Positions 22,913-34,310 of a DNA stretch of 64,000 nucleotides are shown here, one piece after another. This DNA is from Cavia porcellus (lineage: Eukaryota > Chordata > Mammalia > Rodentia > Caviidae). Positions within the stretch are counted from its first letter, which is position 1; every line of letters starts with the position of its first letter. The translations under genes and the position numbers were made by a program. The notes below the pieces were generated by a model. The model made no database searches and was not told the origin of the DNA. It was given only the letters and a program-made list of their open reading frames with translations. The DNA is taken from the NCBI RefSeq assembly GCF_034190915.1, contig NW_026947486.1:102405123-102469122 (forward strand). The letters run 5' to 3'.

Positions 22913-23062
22913 AAGCCAGGTGTGGTGGTTCACATCTGTAATTCCAGCATTTGAGAGGCTGAGGCAGGAGGATAGCTGTAAGTTTGATGCCAGCCTGGGC
23001 TACGAAGTAAAGTCAAGGCCAGCCTGCACTGCACAGTGAGACACTGTCTCATAAAGACCAAA
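22913..23062 (+). mobile_element. B1-like 7SL SINE
   Basis: GCCAGGTGTGGTGGTTCACA, GAGGCTGAGGCAGGAGGATA, and a duplicated GCCAGCCTGGGCTAC / GGCCAGCCTGCACTGC block, ending GAGACACTGTCTCATAAAG. Confidence 0.93.
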
Positions 23063-23748
23063 AATTTAAGGGTGTGGGGAGACAATAACAGTTATTTGTA
23101 ACATAAAGCCAGTGAGATAAGATTTTTGAAAATACAAAGCCCAGAGGCAGAGTTTGTCACTGTTTGGAGAATATAATAAAATAATTAATTTCATATCTCC
23201 ATTTTCATAGGGAACTGGATTTCAGTAATAGCCAGAGGCCTTGGTGAGATAATTTAAATTTTCTGACCATTCGTCACCAGGCCCTCTCAGTGGGGAGTGT
23301 ATGGAATCTTCACTCCTGGAAACCTCACTAGATAGAAAACATCTTTCTTAAATAAACTATGTAAAATTTCCCTTGGAAAATCCCTTCAGCTGTTCTCTAA
23401 AATTATTTGAGGCTCAGACTTCTCTACACTCTTTTTCCCTGTTATTTTATTTGCTCTACTTGCTCAGCAGACAACTACAAATTTCACTAAAAATTATTCA
23501 GGTCCACAAATTTGTTTGGATCTCCTTCATTATTCCAGCCAGTAAAGGTATCTCCATCTTTGATTCTAATGAAGATATGAGAGTTTGATTCAAGTGCGCT
23601 TGCCCGTACTCCTGCAAACGTGTAGAGATTTGAACCAGTGGGTTATAAGGTTATATTTCATTTACATGTTTACCAATTTCTTTCACAAACGTAATCTTCT
23701 TAATGCCCGTTCCTTCTCCATTATATTGAAATCAAGAATGATGAACCA

Positions 23749-23828
23749 GGGCTGGGGATTTAGCTCAGCGGCATAAGCACCTGCCTTACAAGCAGGCTGT
23801 CGTGAGTTTGATCCCTGATACCGATAAG
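23749..23828 (+). mobile_element. ID-type SINE with perfect 15-bp TSD
   Basis: GGGCTGGGGATTTAGCTCAG to CCTGATACCGATAAGG. The 15-bp direct repeat AGAATGATGAACCAG at 23735-23749 and 23838-23852 is perfect, so the insertion is probably recent. The A tail is nearly absent. Confidence 0.95.
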
Positions 23829-24029
23829 GATCATTTGAGAATGATGAACCAGTTTCAATGAATGAGTAGGAATGTAAAAGGAAATCAGCAGAATATAAGA
23901 ACAGGCCTACAAATTATAGAGATGGACATTAGCTGCTTTATATTAAGGCTCACACAGTAGGAGTTTACTTATAACACTTTCTGAATTTATAGATATAGAT
24001 TTTGTGGGGGAGACAACTTGCTTGGAGGA

Positions 24030-24480
24030 GACATCTTTTTAGGGTGGTAAAGAGTCAAGACTGAGGAAATAACATTCAAGCCAGTACTCGAAGGATGAGA
24101 AAGAACATGCCAGGTGAACAATCAGGGGAAAATGGTTCCAGGCAGAGGAAGCAACAAATGACAAGACCCTGGGGTAGGAATAAGCTTTGCATGTCCAAGA
24201 TTCAAAAGTAGCCAGCGTGGCTAGAGTGTAGTGTGCAAGCAAGTCAGTGGTGGAAGATGTGGCTGGAGAGATTGTGAAGGCCAGATGGAGAAGGAGAAAG
24301 GCTCAAGGGCCCTGAAAAGAAGGTGAGTTTTATTCAGAATGCAGTGCAAAGCCATTAAAAAGCTCACTTTTAGAGAAAGCAGTGGTGCAACCTGATTTGT
24401 GTTTTAAAGGGATTTTTTTTAATCTTCTGAGTAGAGAAAGAACTAGAATGAGATTAGAAAGAGGCTATTTCAGTAGCCCA
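24030..24480 (-). repeat. L2 LINE fragment, antisense
   Basis: GTTCCAGGCAGAGGAAGCAA, GCCAGATGGAGAAGGAGAAAG, TTTATTCAGAATGCAGTGC and AAGCCATTAAAAAGCTCACT correspond to the reverse complement of the L2 3' half. Confidence 0.6.
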
Positions 24481-24668
24481 GAAAAGTGAAAACTGGTTTG
24501 GGTTAGGGTAATAGCTATGCAAGCAGTGAGAAGTGACTGGATAGCTTCAGTACGTATTTTGGGAGGACACTGAGAAGTTTAGATTGTATAATACAGGTAT
24601 TTCCATCATAATGATGCCACTGAACCATTTCACATAATGCATAACTGTGTGCTAAAAATAATAGAGCT

Positions 24669-24753
24669 TGGTGCTGGCGATTTAGCTCAGCGGCATAGCA
24701 CCTGCTTTGCAAGCAGGCGGTCGTGAGTTCAATCCCTGGTACCGATAAAAAAA
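24669..24753 (+). mobile_element. ID-type SINE with perfect 13-bp TSD
   Basis: GGTGCTGGCGATTTAGCTCA to GGTACCGATAAAAAAAA; duplication AATAATAGAGCTT at 24657-24669 and 24759-24771. Confidence 0.95.
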
Positions 24754-25449
24754 ATAATAATAATAGAGCTTATAGCAAGTGAGAATAAGGAAAACCACTC
24801 AAAACCTACGGAAGTTTATAACTCGGGCATTAGTAAGAGCCATACAAATTCCAGTGATAGTAATAGTGGAGGTTTATCTCATGGCATTTGTGTCCCATAT
24901 CCCCACGGGGTAAAATCCTATGTTAATTCTTAAACTCTGCATCGGCATCATCCTCCAAGATGTCATAGAGACCCTCATTTCTAATAGAGATCATTTTCAT
25001 CAAAACCAGGTGATTCAGAACCCAGCTTTTTTTCACTTTTGATCATTTACCATCACGGTGTTAAGTGTTACCAGTGTTAAATGATGATTTAGCATTTCTA
25101 TTTTTCATCATTTTATCTGTACTGCCAGCTTTGTCAGATAAATTGACACAGACAAAAAGGTAGCAAATACTTAAACCACGAGGCTAGCCCCACTAGTACC
25201 CAAGGAAAGTCTCTCTGTAGATGTTTTTCTTTTGCTTAAGGTCTTCATATATTGTTAATGCTGCCTTTTTAACCCTGTGGAAGTTGGCCATGGAGCAGTC
25301 CCAAATTGTTAACGTGCTGACAAGACAGCATGTGAACCCACAGTGTTTCTTTGTTATACCAAACACTAATCCTTTATTGTTTAAAACTTACCAAAAAGGA
25401 GTTTGTGCAAAAGATTGTGCAATAGTGAGATTGTGCAAAAGAAAGCCTA

Positions 25450-25920
25450 TGGACCATTTGAACAGACGGGTGACATGATTTGGTTTATGCTTCATGAAGA
25501 CCATTCCAGCTGCTGAGAAGAACAAACAATGGAGGACGGAGGGAGAAGGGTGGTCATAACGGATTGTTGGTTGCAGTAGTCCAAGTGAGAAGCGATGGTG
25601 GTTCAGACCAGGCTAACAGTAGAGGTGGTGAGTAATGACTGGAATCATTCTGAATAAATTTGCAAGTGGCGGTGGATTGAATGTTGAGGTTAAGGAAAAC
25701 AGACAAGGGGAAAGGATTTGGCAAAAGAGATCAAGAATGTTATAGGACTGCAGCCTGTGCAGGTGAATGACTAACTGATGGTGCTACCAGCTGTGATAAG
25801 GAAAACTGAGACTGGAATGCATTAGACGGGCAGAAGAGCTGAAGGACTTGGTCTTGGTGCTGTTATGCTCGCAGTATCTATAAGACACCCAATGGAGATG
25901 TCAGATGGACAATTTGATAG
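25450..25920 (-). repeat. L2 LINE fragment, antisense
   Basis: GGGTGACATGATTTGGTTTA, GCAGTAGTCCAAGTGAGAAG, GATGGTGGTTCAGACCAGGC and CACCCAATGGAGATGTCAGA lie in the order expected for antisense L2. It is cut off by the L1/HAL1 block. Confidence 0.65.
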
Positions 25921-25929
25921 GTAAAATGG

Positions 25930-27540
25930 TAAGAAAGCAGGCATGTGCCACGGGAACGGGGCTTTGGTCTCACGTGAGAGTGCCTACCTGGTGTGCTGTC
26001 CCAACCCCAAACAAGAGACCAGACCTTCCGCTCACAAGAGTGCAGATCTGGACAACTGACCTCTGCCAGAGCAAGGGGCAGCAGAGGCAAAGAGGAACGA
26101 TCTCACCCAGTCCCAGATGAGGAAGACACATGGGGAAAGAAAGGAGCAACCAGACCCCTGACCGTCAATATTAAGTCTGATAGCCCACTCAAACCCCTGC
26201 CTTGCGGCTTACACCCAGCAGAGGACCAAGGGCTGATTGCATTCCGCATCTAAGCACAGGGATGAGGACATGCCTTGGGCTGAACAGTGACCACAATCCG
26301 GGGAGAATAAGGAGAGAGTCTCCCCCAAAATTCAAAGATCCAATCCAAAAATGGGCATCTGAGATGCATACACAGTTCTCAGATGAAGAAATACAAATGG
26401 AAAATAAATACATGAAAAAATGTTCATCATCATTACTCATTAGAGAAATGCAAATTAAAACCACACTGAGATTCAATCTCACCCCAGAAAGGATGGCCAG
26501 GATCAAGAAAACTACCAACAACAAATGCTGGAGAGGCTGTGGGGAAAAAGCAACTCTCCTGCACTATTGGTGGGAGTGTAGACTGGTGCTACCATTGTGG
26601 AGTTCAGTCTGGAGATTTCTCAAAAAGCTGGGATTGGAAGTCCCATTTGTTCCAGCTATTCTACTTCTAGGCATATTCCCAGAACTGAAAACACCATACC
26701 ACAGTGATATATGTGCACCTATATTTATAGCAACACAATTTATAATAGCCAGATCTTGGAAACAACCTAAGTGTCCATCAACGAAGGAATGGATAAAAAA
26801 GTTGTGGTATTTTTATACAATGGAGTACTACTCAGCAATAAAGAATGATCACATTGAGATATTTATAAATAAATGGGTGCAGCTTGAGACCATACTCATA
26901 AACAAAATAAATGAAACTCATATGTATAAATACTGAATAGTTTCCCTAGTGTAAGAAATGGTAAGAATACATAAAAGTATGTGGTAATCATGATTCCCCA
27001 TTATATTACTTTGAAGCCTTATAATGTTTTCATTCATTAACTAGAATGGCTTTATTTTGGGTTATTTGATTTTATTGTCTGTGATGATATGAACAGCTAT
27101 TTTGAAGAAAACAAGACATTATAATAGCTAATGATGATTTAATATCATCTTGTTTTGAAGTCCCATCAAGCTGTTTTTCTTCTGTCTCCATTGGTCTTAA
27201 CATGTTGTATCTTATTGGATTTTATTATATGTGACAGTATAAACAAAATTTTTATGGACAAGGAGGTAATATAGTAACCATTGTTCATTTTTTATTAGTT
27301 GGTTCTGAATACCCTGTAATACTTTCATTCTCCTGAATGGTTTTACACTGTCTTGTTATGTTTGATACTATAGTATATGAAGGTATACTCAAATATTTCA
27401 AGGAAAGAGACACTGTGGTAGCTACTGTTATGTTGGGTTGTCTTGTGGTGAAACACTATGTTGCTTAAATTGTTCTGTTCTGACCTGTGTTGTTATGTCC
27501 TCTTTTATCTTAATCTTTTTTAAAAAATAAAAAAAAAGAG
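25930..27540 (+). mobile_element. Internally deleted L1 (putative 5' UTR + ORF2 end + 3' UTR)
   Basis: An upstream GC-richer 400 bp, resembling an L1 5' region, runs straight into the end of L1 ORF2 near 26325. The 3' UTR ends in an A-rich tail near 27520-27537. ORF1 and the endonuclease and reverse-transcriptase parts of ORF2 are missing. Nature of the first 400 bp is inferred. Confidence 0.7.
26202..26936 (+). pseudogene. L1 ORF2 C-terminal fragment in a 244-codon ORF
   Basis: The ORF reads through the presumed deletion junction. About the first 42 residues come from the upstream segment and are not recognised. The rest is the C-terminal part of L1 ORF2p, after the reverse-transcriptase domain. 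Recognisable pieces are [44 protein letters not shown] (the Cys-containing region), WKQPKCPSTKEWIKK and YTMEYYSAIKND. There is no endonuclease or reverse-transcriptase domain, so it cannot retrotranspose by itself. About 200 ORF2 codons remain without a stop, which suggests limited age or simple chance. No promoter for this ORF is evident. I treat it as a remnant, not as a host gene. Confidence 0.75.
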
Positions 27541-27544
27541 AAGG

Positions 27545-29800
27545 GTCTCTAGTACAAAGAGGGCAACTCAAAGATCCGTGGGCCCTAAGATACGTATAGA
27601 AAATTATGAGTGGCTGGATCGGGAGATGACAGAGTGTTTTAAGTAATCACTCATTAAGTAACACTGGAATTTTATTTTTCTTTGACTCCATCTATTTTTG
27701 ATGTTTCTTTTTCTTTTCTTTTTTGCATTATTTTTATCTTTGGCTCATCAGATTTTTTTAAGGGTTTGAGTTTTTCTCCCGCATGTTCTCTTCTTTTGGT
27801 TTTTTTTTTTTTTTTTTGGTTGTTGTTGTTCACCTTTCATCTTTTATCTTTTTCCCTTCCAACATTTTTCTCTTATCGTTTTTTTATCTCCTGTGTTTGC
27901 TGTTTGTTCTTTCTTCTTTTTTATTTTTTTTCCAGTGACTATTCTCTGGCACTGTTCATTCCCTTACATTCCTCAGCAAGACCCCCTATCTTAATTTTTC
28001 TCTCCCCCTTCTCACATTCCATTAATTAATTTTTCAAAGTTTGCTTTTTCATTTTCTGGTTCCTTCCCCCTTCACTTTTACCGATGTAACTATAGGGTAA
28101 ATAAATCTCTAGATAAATAGCTAATTTTACACTATGTTGAAAACTGTGCTATTGTTAGGAAAGGCACAGTTGTTTCATGTAGTAGACATGTACTATAGGT
28201 CAATGGTGGATCGATATTTGGGTTGTCTCAGTGTTCATGCTATACTTATCAGTCTCTTTTCTATGGAAAAGGGTAGTAATTTATTGGTCAATATTTGTCA
28301 ACATTCAGCTTGTATTTAATGCTATACTTGATGCCCATTTTATCACTAGAATGAAGGTGATACAGCTGTTGCTATTTACTGGTTTTCTTGAGATGTCAGT
28401 GTCTAACTTTACTTGGGATCATCAACCGTACAGAACAGCCCATTCCAGGAGAACTGGATACTAGGCCAAATGTGCTGCAGCCCCATACATCAAGTAAATA
28501 GAGGGTGTTGGATCTTGGGAAATAGGCAAAGACCAGTAGTTAGCCATCATCACAGAACACCGCTGAAAAGTAAACATTAGCTGAAGATATTTCACTACTA
28601 GAAATAAAACTTCCCACTGCAATAAACCCACAAGCCTCCACACAAAACAAAAACAAGCAAACAATACTAAAAACTTTAGAAGACAAGGCTGCAAAATGCC
28701 GAGAAAAACTCTCAGCTCCCCCAAAGCTGATCACGGTTTATCGAAAGGGAGGAAATCAAGAGCCTTGCAGCAGAATTATTCTCAATGGTATCATATAGCA
28801 AAACAGTTTAATATGGCATTTGGCAAGCTCACAGAAAATATAATAAGATGAAGGGCCAATGTAACAAAATCATGAGTGAGTCTAAAAAAGACATTAATAA
28901 CGAGGTGCTAAACTAGATAATGTAAAACGTGTGATAGGCATAAAAAAAATTAGAGACCTAAAAGGGCTACAAATAGAAATTCAGGAGATTAAAACTCCTG
29001 TTGCAAGTACAGGTAGCACAACTGACCGATGTGAGGACAGAGTCTGAGAACTAGAAGACAGGGCTGTTGGTGGCCAGTTAATCCGAGACATCTTCAAAAC
29101 AACAAGAGATCATGAAAAATTGGCCCAACTGGTCCTGGAAGATGCAAAGAAGACTAATCTAAGATTAACTGGAATTCGTGAAAAATGAGAAGATAGCACA
29201 AATGTCATAGAAACCTGTTCATTGAAATAATTGACAAAAATTTACTAATAGGACAAAAGAATTTAACATATAGGTGACTGAGACCTATAAGTAGCCAAAT
29301 AGTCACAAGTGACAAAGACCTCTACAAAACCTCATAGTCAAAATCCCCAAAGTCCAACACTAGAATAGAGTTTTAAAATGACTAGAGAAAAAACAATGAA
29401 TCACTTATAAAGGAAAATGCATTAGATTCACAACAAATTTAGTGACACAAAATTTAAATGCCAAGATCGCTTGGACTGAAATGTTTCAAGTTCTAAAAGA
29501 AAATAATTTTCAAATCAGGTTGACAGATCCTGAAAAACTATCGTTCAACATTGATGTAGATATAAGATTCATTAATTATAAAGGACGCCTAAAGAAATTT
29601 ATGAACAGCACGCCAAAATATTTCAAAGATACCCTAGAAAAGGGCACTGAAGCTAACAATGACAAAAGATTTAATAGAATAAACACAACAGGTGGGGTGA
29701 ATAGTTAAGGAGAAACAAGAAATGGGAATCATCAACCAGAATGGAAGGTGATGACATAAAAAGGTCAATACCAATCAGTAATAACTCTTAATGCAAATGG
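27545..29800 (+). mobile_element. HAL1-like / L1 ORF1-bearing element, decayed
   Basis: A T-rich leader (27.6-28.05 kb) is followed by a degenerate ORF1-like segment beginning ATGCCGAGAAAAACTCTCAG near 28697 and carrying several stops. It includes KKTNLRLTGIRE (29146-29181), which resembles the conserved L1 ORF1p motif. The 3' part (29430-29780) reads TGGAAGGTGATGACATAAAA and CAATACCAATCAGTAATAAC, sequence I associate with HAL1 elements. No ORF2 follows. Boundaries and subfamily are approximate. Confidence 0.55.
28690..29240 (+). pseudogene. L1/HAL1 ORF1 remnant
   Basis: The frame from the ATG near 28697 is broken by several stops and probable small indels (for example after KTLITRC and inside ...EDRV). 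Residual similarity is clearest at LEDRAVGGQL and KKTNLRLTGIRE. ORF1p is the RNA-binding chaperone of L1; this copy is dead. Confidence 0.55.
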
Positions 29801-31060
29801 TAGGTGATGCATAGTGGGGAGATGGGTCATTCTCAAATGAGAAGGGAAGCAAGAGATTGAAGAAGGGGGGGGTGATGGGTGAAATAAAAGGAATTGGGAT
29901 GTGTTATGCAAATATACCAACCCCACACATGAAGTGTGAAGATTAAGTACTGCAAACATGTACCACAAAAGTAAAAGAGAGGGGATCAGGAGATGGTTGG
30001 AGGGGATGAGGAGGGACGGGAAAGTGGATGAAAATGGAATTTAGATGTGTTATGTACATCTACCAACTTCCCCCAAGGAATGTAAACATTATGCACTACA
30101 CACAAGCATAGTAGTCAACTAACCCCTCCCAAAGAAGATACGTGACAAAGGAATAAAATCTGAGTTGGAGATAGAAACGTGTTAATAACAACATCTAGGT
30201 GATATTTATTGTATTTTTTAGTTCAAATTTTTATTAGTGCATATGAATTATGCAATAAAATGGGTTTCATTGTGGCATTTTAATACATGCACCTAACATA
30301 TTTTGATCACATTCTCTTTCTCATTTCCCTTCCTCGCTCTCCCTTCTTCTTCCCTTGATCCCTTCTCTGCTCTAATAATCATGTCCCTTTTTATAGAAGA
30401 TGTGTAAAGCAAGGGTCTGGATGAAGCTTCCTCAGAAGGGAATGTAGCGAGAGATTCCAGGACCTGAGCAAACCCTCCAGTGCTGAAGCATTTGAGGGTG
30501 AGACAGAAGAGGAGGGGCCAGAAAAAGACTGAGAAGAAGTGGTCATTCATGGAGAGGGGAGAATGTGGGTTTCTGGCAATCTAGAGGATAAAATATTTCC
30601 TGAAGGAAGGAGTGGTTGGCTGTACTAACCATTGTGGATAATTGTTGAAGATGTAGATGGTAATATTAGCTGATGGACTGGATGTGATATGGTGGCTATG
30701 GGCAACAAATGAAGGGGAAAGATTCAGCAAAAGTGATCACGCATGACATTCTGGAGGTGTGGGCCGAGCATCCGAGTGACTGAGGTTCTAGTGGAGATGA
30801 AGGGGCAAAGTTAACTGTTGCATTTTTCAGGTTGGAGGTGGTTAGTGATCTGTGCTGAAAGCCATTTCAGTCATGTCAGGGGTTAGACTCCAACAATGGG
30901 AGCTGAGAAGGGAATGGGAAGCAAGATCAGAAAGGTAGGAATTACAGACCACTGCTTCTGAGGAGTCTTGCTGTGAGTGAGACTAGAGAATGGGGAAGAT
31001 TCTAGAAGAGATTGTGAAACTGAAGGAAAGTTTTAAAAACATAAGTTTTATTCAATCTGC
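29801..31060. other. Unassigned repeat-derived sequence
   Basis: 29.8-30.15 kb is purine-rich with loosely repeated lines (GGAATTGGGATGTGTTATG and GGAATTTAGATGTGTTATG, 142 bp apart), probably an imperfect duplication in the element tail. 30.56-31.06 kb has the G/A-rich look of antisense L2 but no decisive motif. Confidence 0.4.
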
Positions 31061-31117
31061 TTGTATGAATTTGGGAAACTACAGATGACAGAGATGAATG
31101 TCTAGGCCTGTTTGGGT

Positions 31118-31407
31118 TCTTTCTCTGTCTCTCTGTCTTTCCCTCTCTCTGTCTTTCTGTCTCTGTCTCTGTCTCTCTGTGTGTCTCTTTTTCTCTCTCT
31201 CTGTCTCTGTCTCTGTCTCTCTGGGTCTCTTTCTCTCTGTCTCTCTGTCTTTTCCTGTCTCTCTCTGTCTCTCTCTGTCTCTGTCTCTCTCTTTCTCTCT
31301 CTGTCTCTCTCTCTCTCCCTCTCTGTGTCTCTTTTTCTCTCTCTGTCTCTGTCTCTCTCTGGGTCTCTTTCTCTCTCTGTCTGTCTGTCTTTCCCTGTCT
31401 CTCTCTG

Positions 31408-31444
<37 letters not shown>

Positions 31445-31583
31445 GTCTCTTTTTCTCTCTCTGTCTCTTTTTCTCTCTGGGTCTCTTTCTCTCTGTGTCT
31501 GTCTGTCTGTCTTTCCCTGTCTCTCTCTGTCTCTCTCTCTCTCTCTGTCTCTTTTTCTCTCTCTCTGTCTCTCTCTCTCTCTG
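31118..31583. repeat. (TCTCTG)/(TC)-rich compound satellite, 466 bp
   Basis: Almost pure pyrimidine on the + strand, mixing TCTCTG, TCTGTC, CTTTTTCTCT and CCCTG variants with longer repeated blocks (for example GGGTCTCTTTCTCTCTG recurs three times). It leaves several frames open on both strands, producing artefactual Ser/Leu-rich and Arg/Glu-rich ORFs. Confidence 0.95.
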
Positions 31584-32051
31584 TACCTGGAAATGAACTC
31601 AGGGGAGCAGAATGTTTCCATTGGAGACATATAGTCAGGTTACCTTTGGTAGGGCAATTCAGTGTATCAATGCAACTTAATAGGGCAGCTAAGGTCATTT
31701 AGCTCTGCGCTGTGTCCAGCAGTTTCTGCATCTTATTCAAACCAGACACCATATGTTGTGCTTTTGTTTGGTTGGAGGACTGGAATCACTTTTAACTATT
31801 GGCTTGGAAGTCACCTGATGAAAGGTGGTGGACATGAAGCACAGAAGAGATAACAGCAGTGCTCCTCAACTAGAATCAAGTGAAAGCAGCCCCTAGCAAC
31901 TCCTTGAAATACTTTGGGGGAAGAAAACAGGCCTTAAAAGGATTTGAAAGTCCTGTAAATCAAGGGGCCTTGTGTAACTGAGCATTGATATAACTGTGAC
32001 CTCATTAGTACTTAGACTGATGAGGCTCTAGTCCAAAAAAAGTGCCTTTAG

Positions 32052-32226
32052 ATCAATGATTCTTAAACTTTAGCGTGTAGAACCTCCCAAAAAGCCAGTT
32101 GGGACATGGAGCTCACCCCTAAAGATTGTGACTTAGTGGTTCTGGGTTGGAGCCTGAGAGTCTGCATTCCCTACTCCCACATAGGACATGCTGTTCCAGA
32201 GACCACACTCTGAGAACCACTGGCAC
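32052..32226 (+). mobile_element. MER20-like hAT-Charlie element
   Basis: Inverted ends CAATGATTCTTAAACTTTAG and GAGAACCACTGGCA, with internal CTAAAGATTGTGACTTAGTG and GGGTTGGAGCCTGAGAGTC. Confidence 0.75.
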
Positions 32227-32398
32227 AGAGCAAAGACATACCTGCTTGGTCAGAGAAATCAAGAAAAACTTCATAAGAAAGATATGTGAGATGTAGAGAT
32301 GCAAGAATATTGGGCAAGACAAGAGGACAGAAAGGGCCCTTATTTGTTTCTTTCGGCGGCAGTTTAAACTAAGTTGATCATGTGATGATCCACCTTGA

Positions 32399-32557
32399 TA
32401 TTTTTTTTGTTGTTTTTTTGAGACAGGATCTCCTGATATAGTTCAGGCTGGCCTTGAACTTACTTTGTAGTTCAGGCTGCCCTCAAGCTGATAGCAATCC
32501 TCTTGCGTCAGCCTCCGGACTGCTAGGATTACAGGCATGCACCGCCATGCTCAGCTA
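32399..32557 (-). mobile_element. B1-like 7SL SINE, antisense
   Basis: T-run, GAGACAGGATCTCCTGATAT, two AGGCTG(G)CC blocks, GATTACAGGCATGCACCGCC. Confidence 0.92.
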
Positions 32558-32706
32558 TCCACATTGATTGTTAACAAACCTGTAACAAATAAATTCGTTG
32601 TGCTACCAACTGTTCAGTGAAATACTGATATTAGGTCAGTGTTGCATATGTGCATGCGTGTGTCTGTGCATGTACTTGGAATTGAGCCAGGGTTTTTACA
32701 CTGAAC

Positions 32707-32820
32707 CTTTTTTTTTAATTTTTAATTTTTTTTTATTTTGAGACAGGGTCTTGGTACGTCGTTAAGTTGTCCAGGCTGAGCTCTAACTTGTGATATAAAT
32801 CTCTCCGGAGGTTTGTACAG
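32707..32820 (-). mobile_element. Truncated B1-like SINE, antisense
   Basis: Poly(T)-rich stretch, GAGACAGGGTCTTGGTACG and GTTGTCCAGGCTGAGCTCTA, then similarity is lost. Confidence 0.65.
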
Positions 32821-33079
32821 GTGAACATTCATACTGAGTCTTTGTAGTTGGCTTGTAGTTATCTTGTTATAAATCAGAATATATTTTTGTTAAATGCACA
32901 TTTCTTTACATAGCTTTATAATATTTACAGAAATAGTATTTCTTCAGAAATATTTCATGAAGTGATGTACTACACCATAAGTCATATATAGTTTAAGTTT
33001 TAATAGTTGCCCTCCGGAAATACTGATCTAATTTACATTCACAACATGCATATGAGAATAATCTCATATTTTTGTTTAA

Positions 33080-33245
33080 TAGAAGGTGTTAATGGTCTTT
33101 CAAACTTTTGCCAATCTGATACTTGAAAATGATATCTCATTCTAATTTGTACTTCTCTAATAAATACTGGAGTTAAGCACAGATTCAAATGTTGACTTGG
33201 CATTTCTTCTTCTGATTTGGCTGTTCATATTTTTGTTGTGTTTTC
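33080..33245 (-). repeat. Old L1 3' fragment, antisense
   Basis: TGATATCTCATTCTAATTTG, ACTTCTCTAATAAATACTGG and GGCTGTTCATATTTTTGTTG resemble the antisense L1 ORF2 end. Confidence 0.5.
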
Positions 33246-33686
33246 TATAGGCATACAGGGTTACCTAGGTTCACAAAAGCTTTTACTTGTGTGAACAATT
33301 TGGTTTGCCAACAGTAGCATTTGGCAAAATTTGTTTTTGTTTGTGAACTCTGCATCTGGTGACAAGCATGACTGTGGTCATCTTTCCTACATGAACATGA
33401 ATGCAACCATCTAGTTCATGAACCAAGGCACCACTGTGTATGCCTTTTCTCAGTGATTTGTAGATGTTCTTTTCAATTTCATGGAGAGCAAACATTATGA
33501 ACATATACTACCGTAGCTTTTCTCAGGTTGCAGTTTGTCTTGTGACTTGTTTGGCTTAGGGCACACAAGTTTACCATGTGTCAATAGGTAAACCATTCTC
33601 TTTATGGCTTCAGAGCTTCATGTGAGGTTTAGATAGACCATTCCCACCTCCATATTGTTTTTATTGCAATCTATTTCCCAATATAC

Positions 33687-34310
33687 TGTGTTAGTCAGCT
33701 TTTTGTTGCTGTGACAAAATACCTGACATGAACAAGTTGGAGGAAAAAAGTATTTATTTTGGCTCACAGTTTCAGAAGCTTAAGTCTACTGTTGGCTGGT
33801 TCCATTGCTGTGGGTCTGAGGTGAGGCACAAACATTAAGGCAGCAGTGTATGACAGAAGAAAGCTGTTCATCTCATGGCAACTAGGGAGAAGGGAGAGCA
33901 AGAAGGAGCCCAGGAAAAGGTATGGGTTTCTAACTTGCCTCGATTAAGAGACTCTTAAAGAGGGACTGGATTGCAAGAAAGATAACCTCGTCAATGGTTT
34001 ATGGCTGAATGGGCTATTAGGAGGTGGGGCCTACCCGGTGAAAGTGGGTCATGACTTTGGGGGCTATATCAGATCTCTGACCCCTTGCTCTCTTATTTCA
34101 ACTCTTGCTCTTTGCCTTCCAGATACCATGAGTTAACCACCTTTCCTATCCCAGGCCCATCCACCATGCCTGTCCACCATGATAATTCTGCCTTGGAGCC
34201 AGATATCTATAGACTGAAACCTCTGAAACCGTGAGCCGAAATAATCTTCCTGTCCTTTAATTTTTGTGTGTTGTATATTTTGTCCCAGCAGTGTAAAGCT
34301 GACCAGTAGT
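33687..34310. mobile_element. Inverted pair of MaLR (MST-like) LTR pieces
   Basis: The left part (33687 to about 33930) reads TGTGTTAGTCAGCTTTTTG...GACAAAATACC, an antisense LTR 3' end. The right part (about 33940-34310) contains GGAGGTGGGGCCTACC and GAAACCGTGAGCCGAAATAA and ends TATTTTGTCCCAGCAGTG...GCTGACCAGTA, a sense LTR 3' end. The outer ends are inverted repeats of about 35 bp. Confidence 0.6.

Noticed and set aside
23749..23828. tRNA-Ala-like sequence with A and B boxes
   Set aside because: No cloverleaf acceptor closure, A-rich tail and target duplication: a tRNA-derived SINE, not a tRNA gene. The same applies to the other ID copies.
27682..28029. 115-codon Phe/Leu/Ser-rich ORF that looks like membrane protein
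   Set aside because: It lies in a T-rich tract, probably the leader of a HAL1-like element; hydrophobicity follows from TTT/CTT codons.
31079..31702. Four long ORFs (178-198 codons) on both strands
   Set aside because: They translate a TC-rich simple repeat into Ser/Leu and Arg/Glu low complexity; no family, no splice signals, no codon bias.
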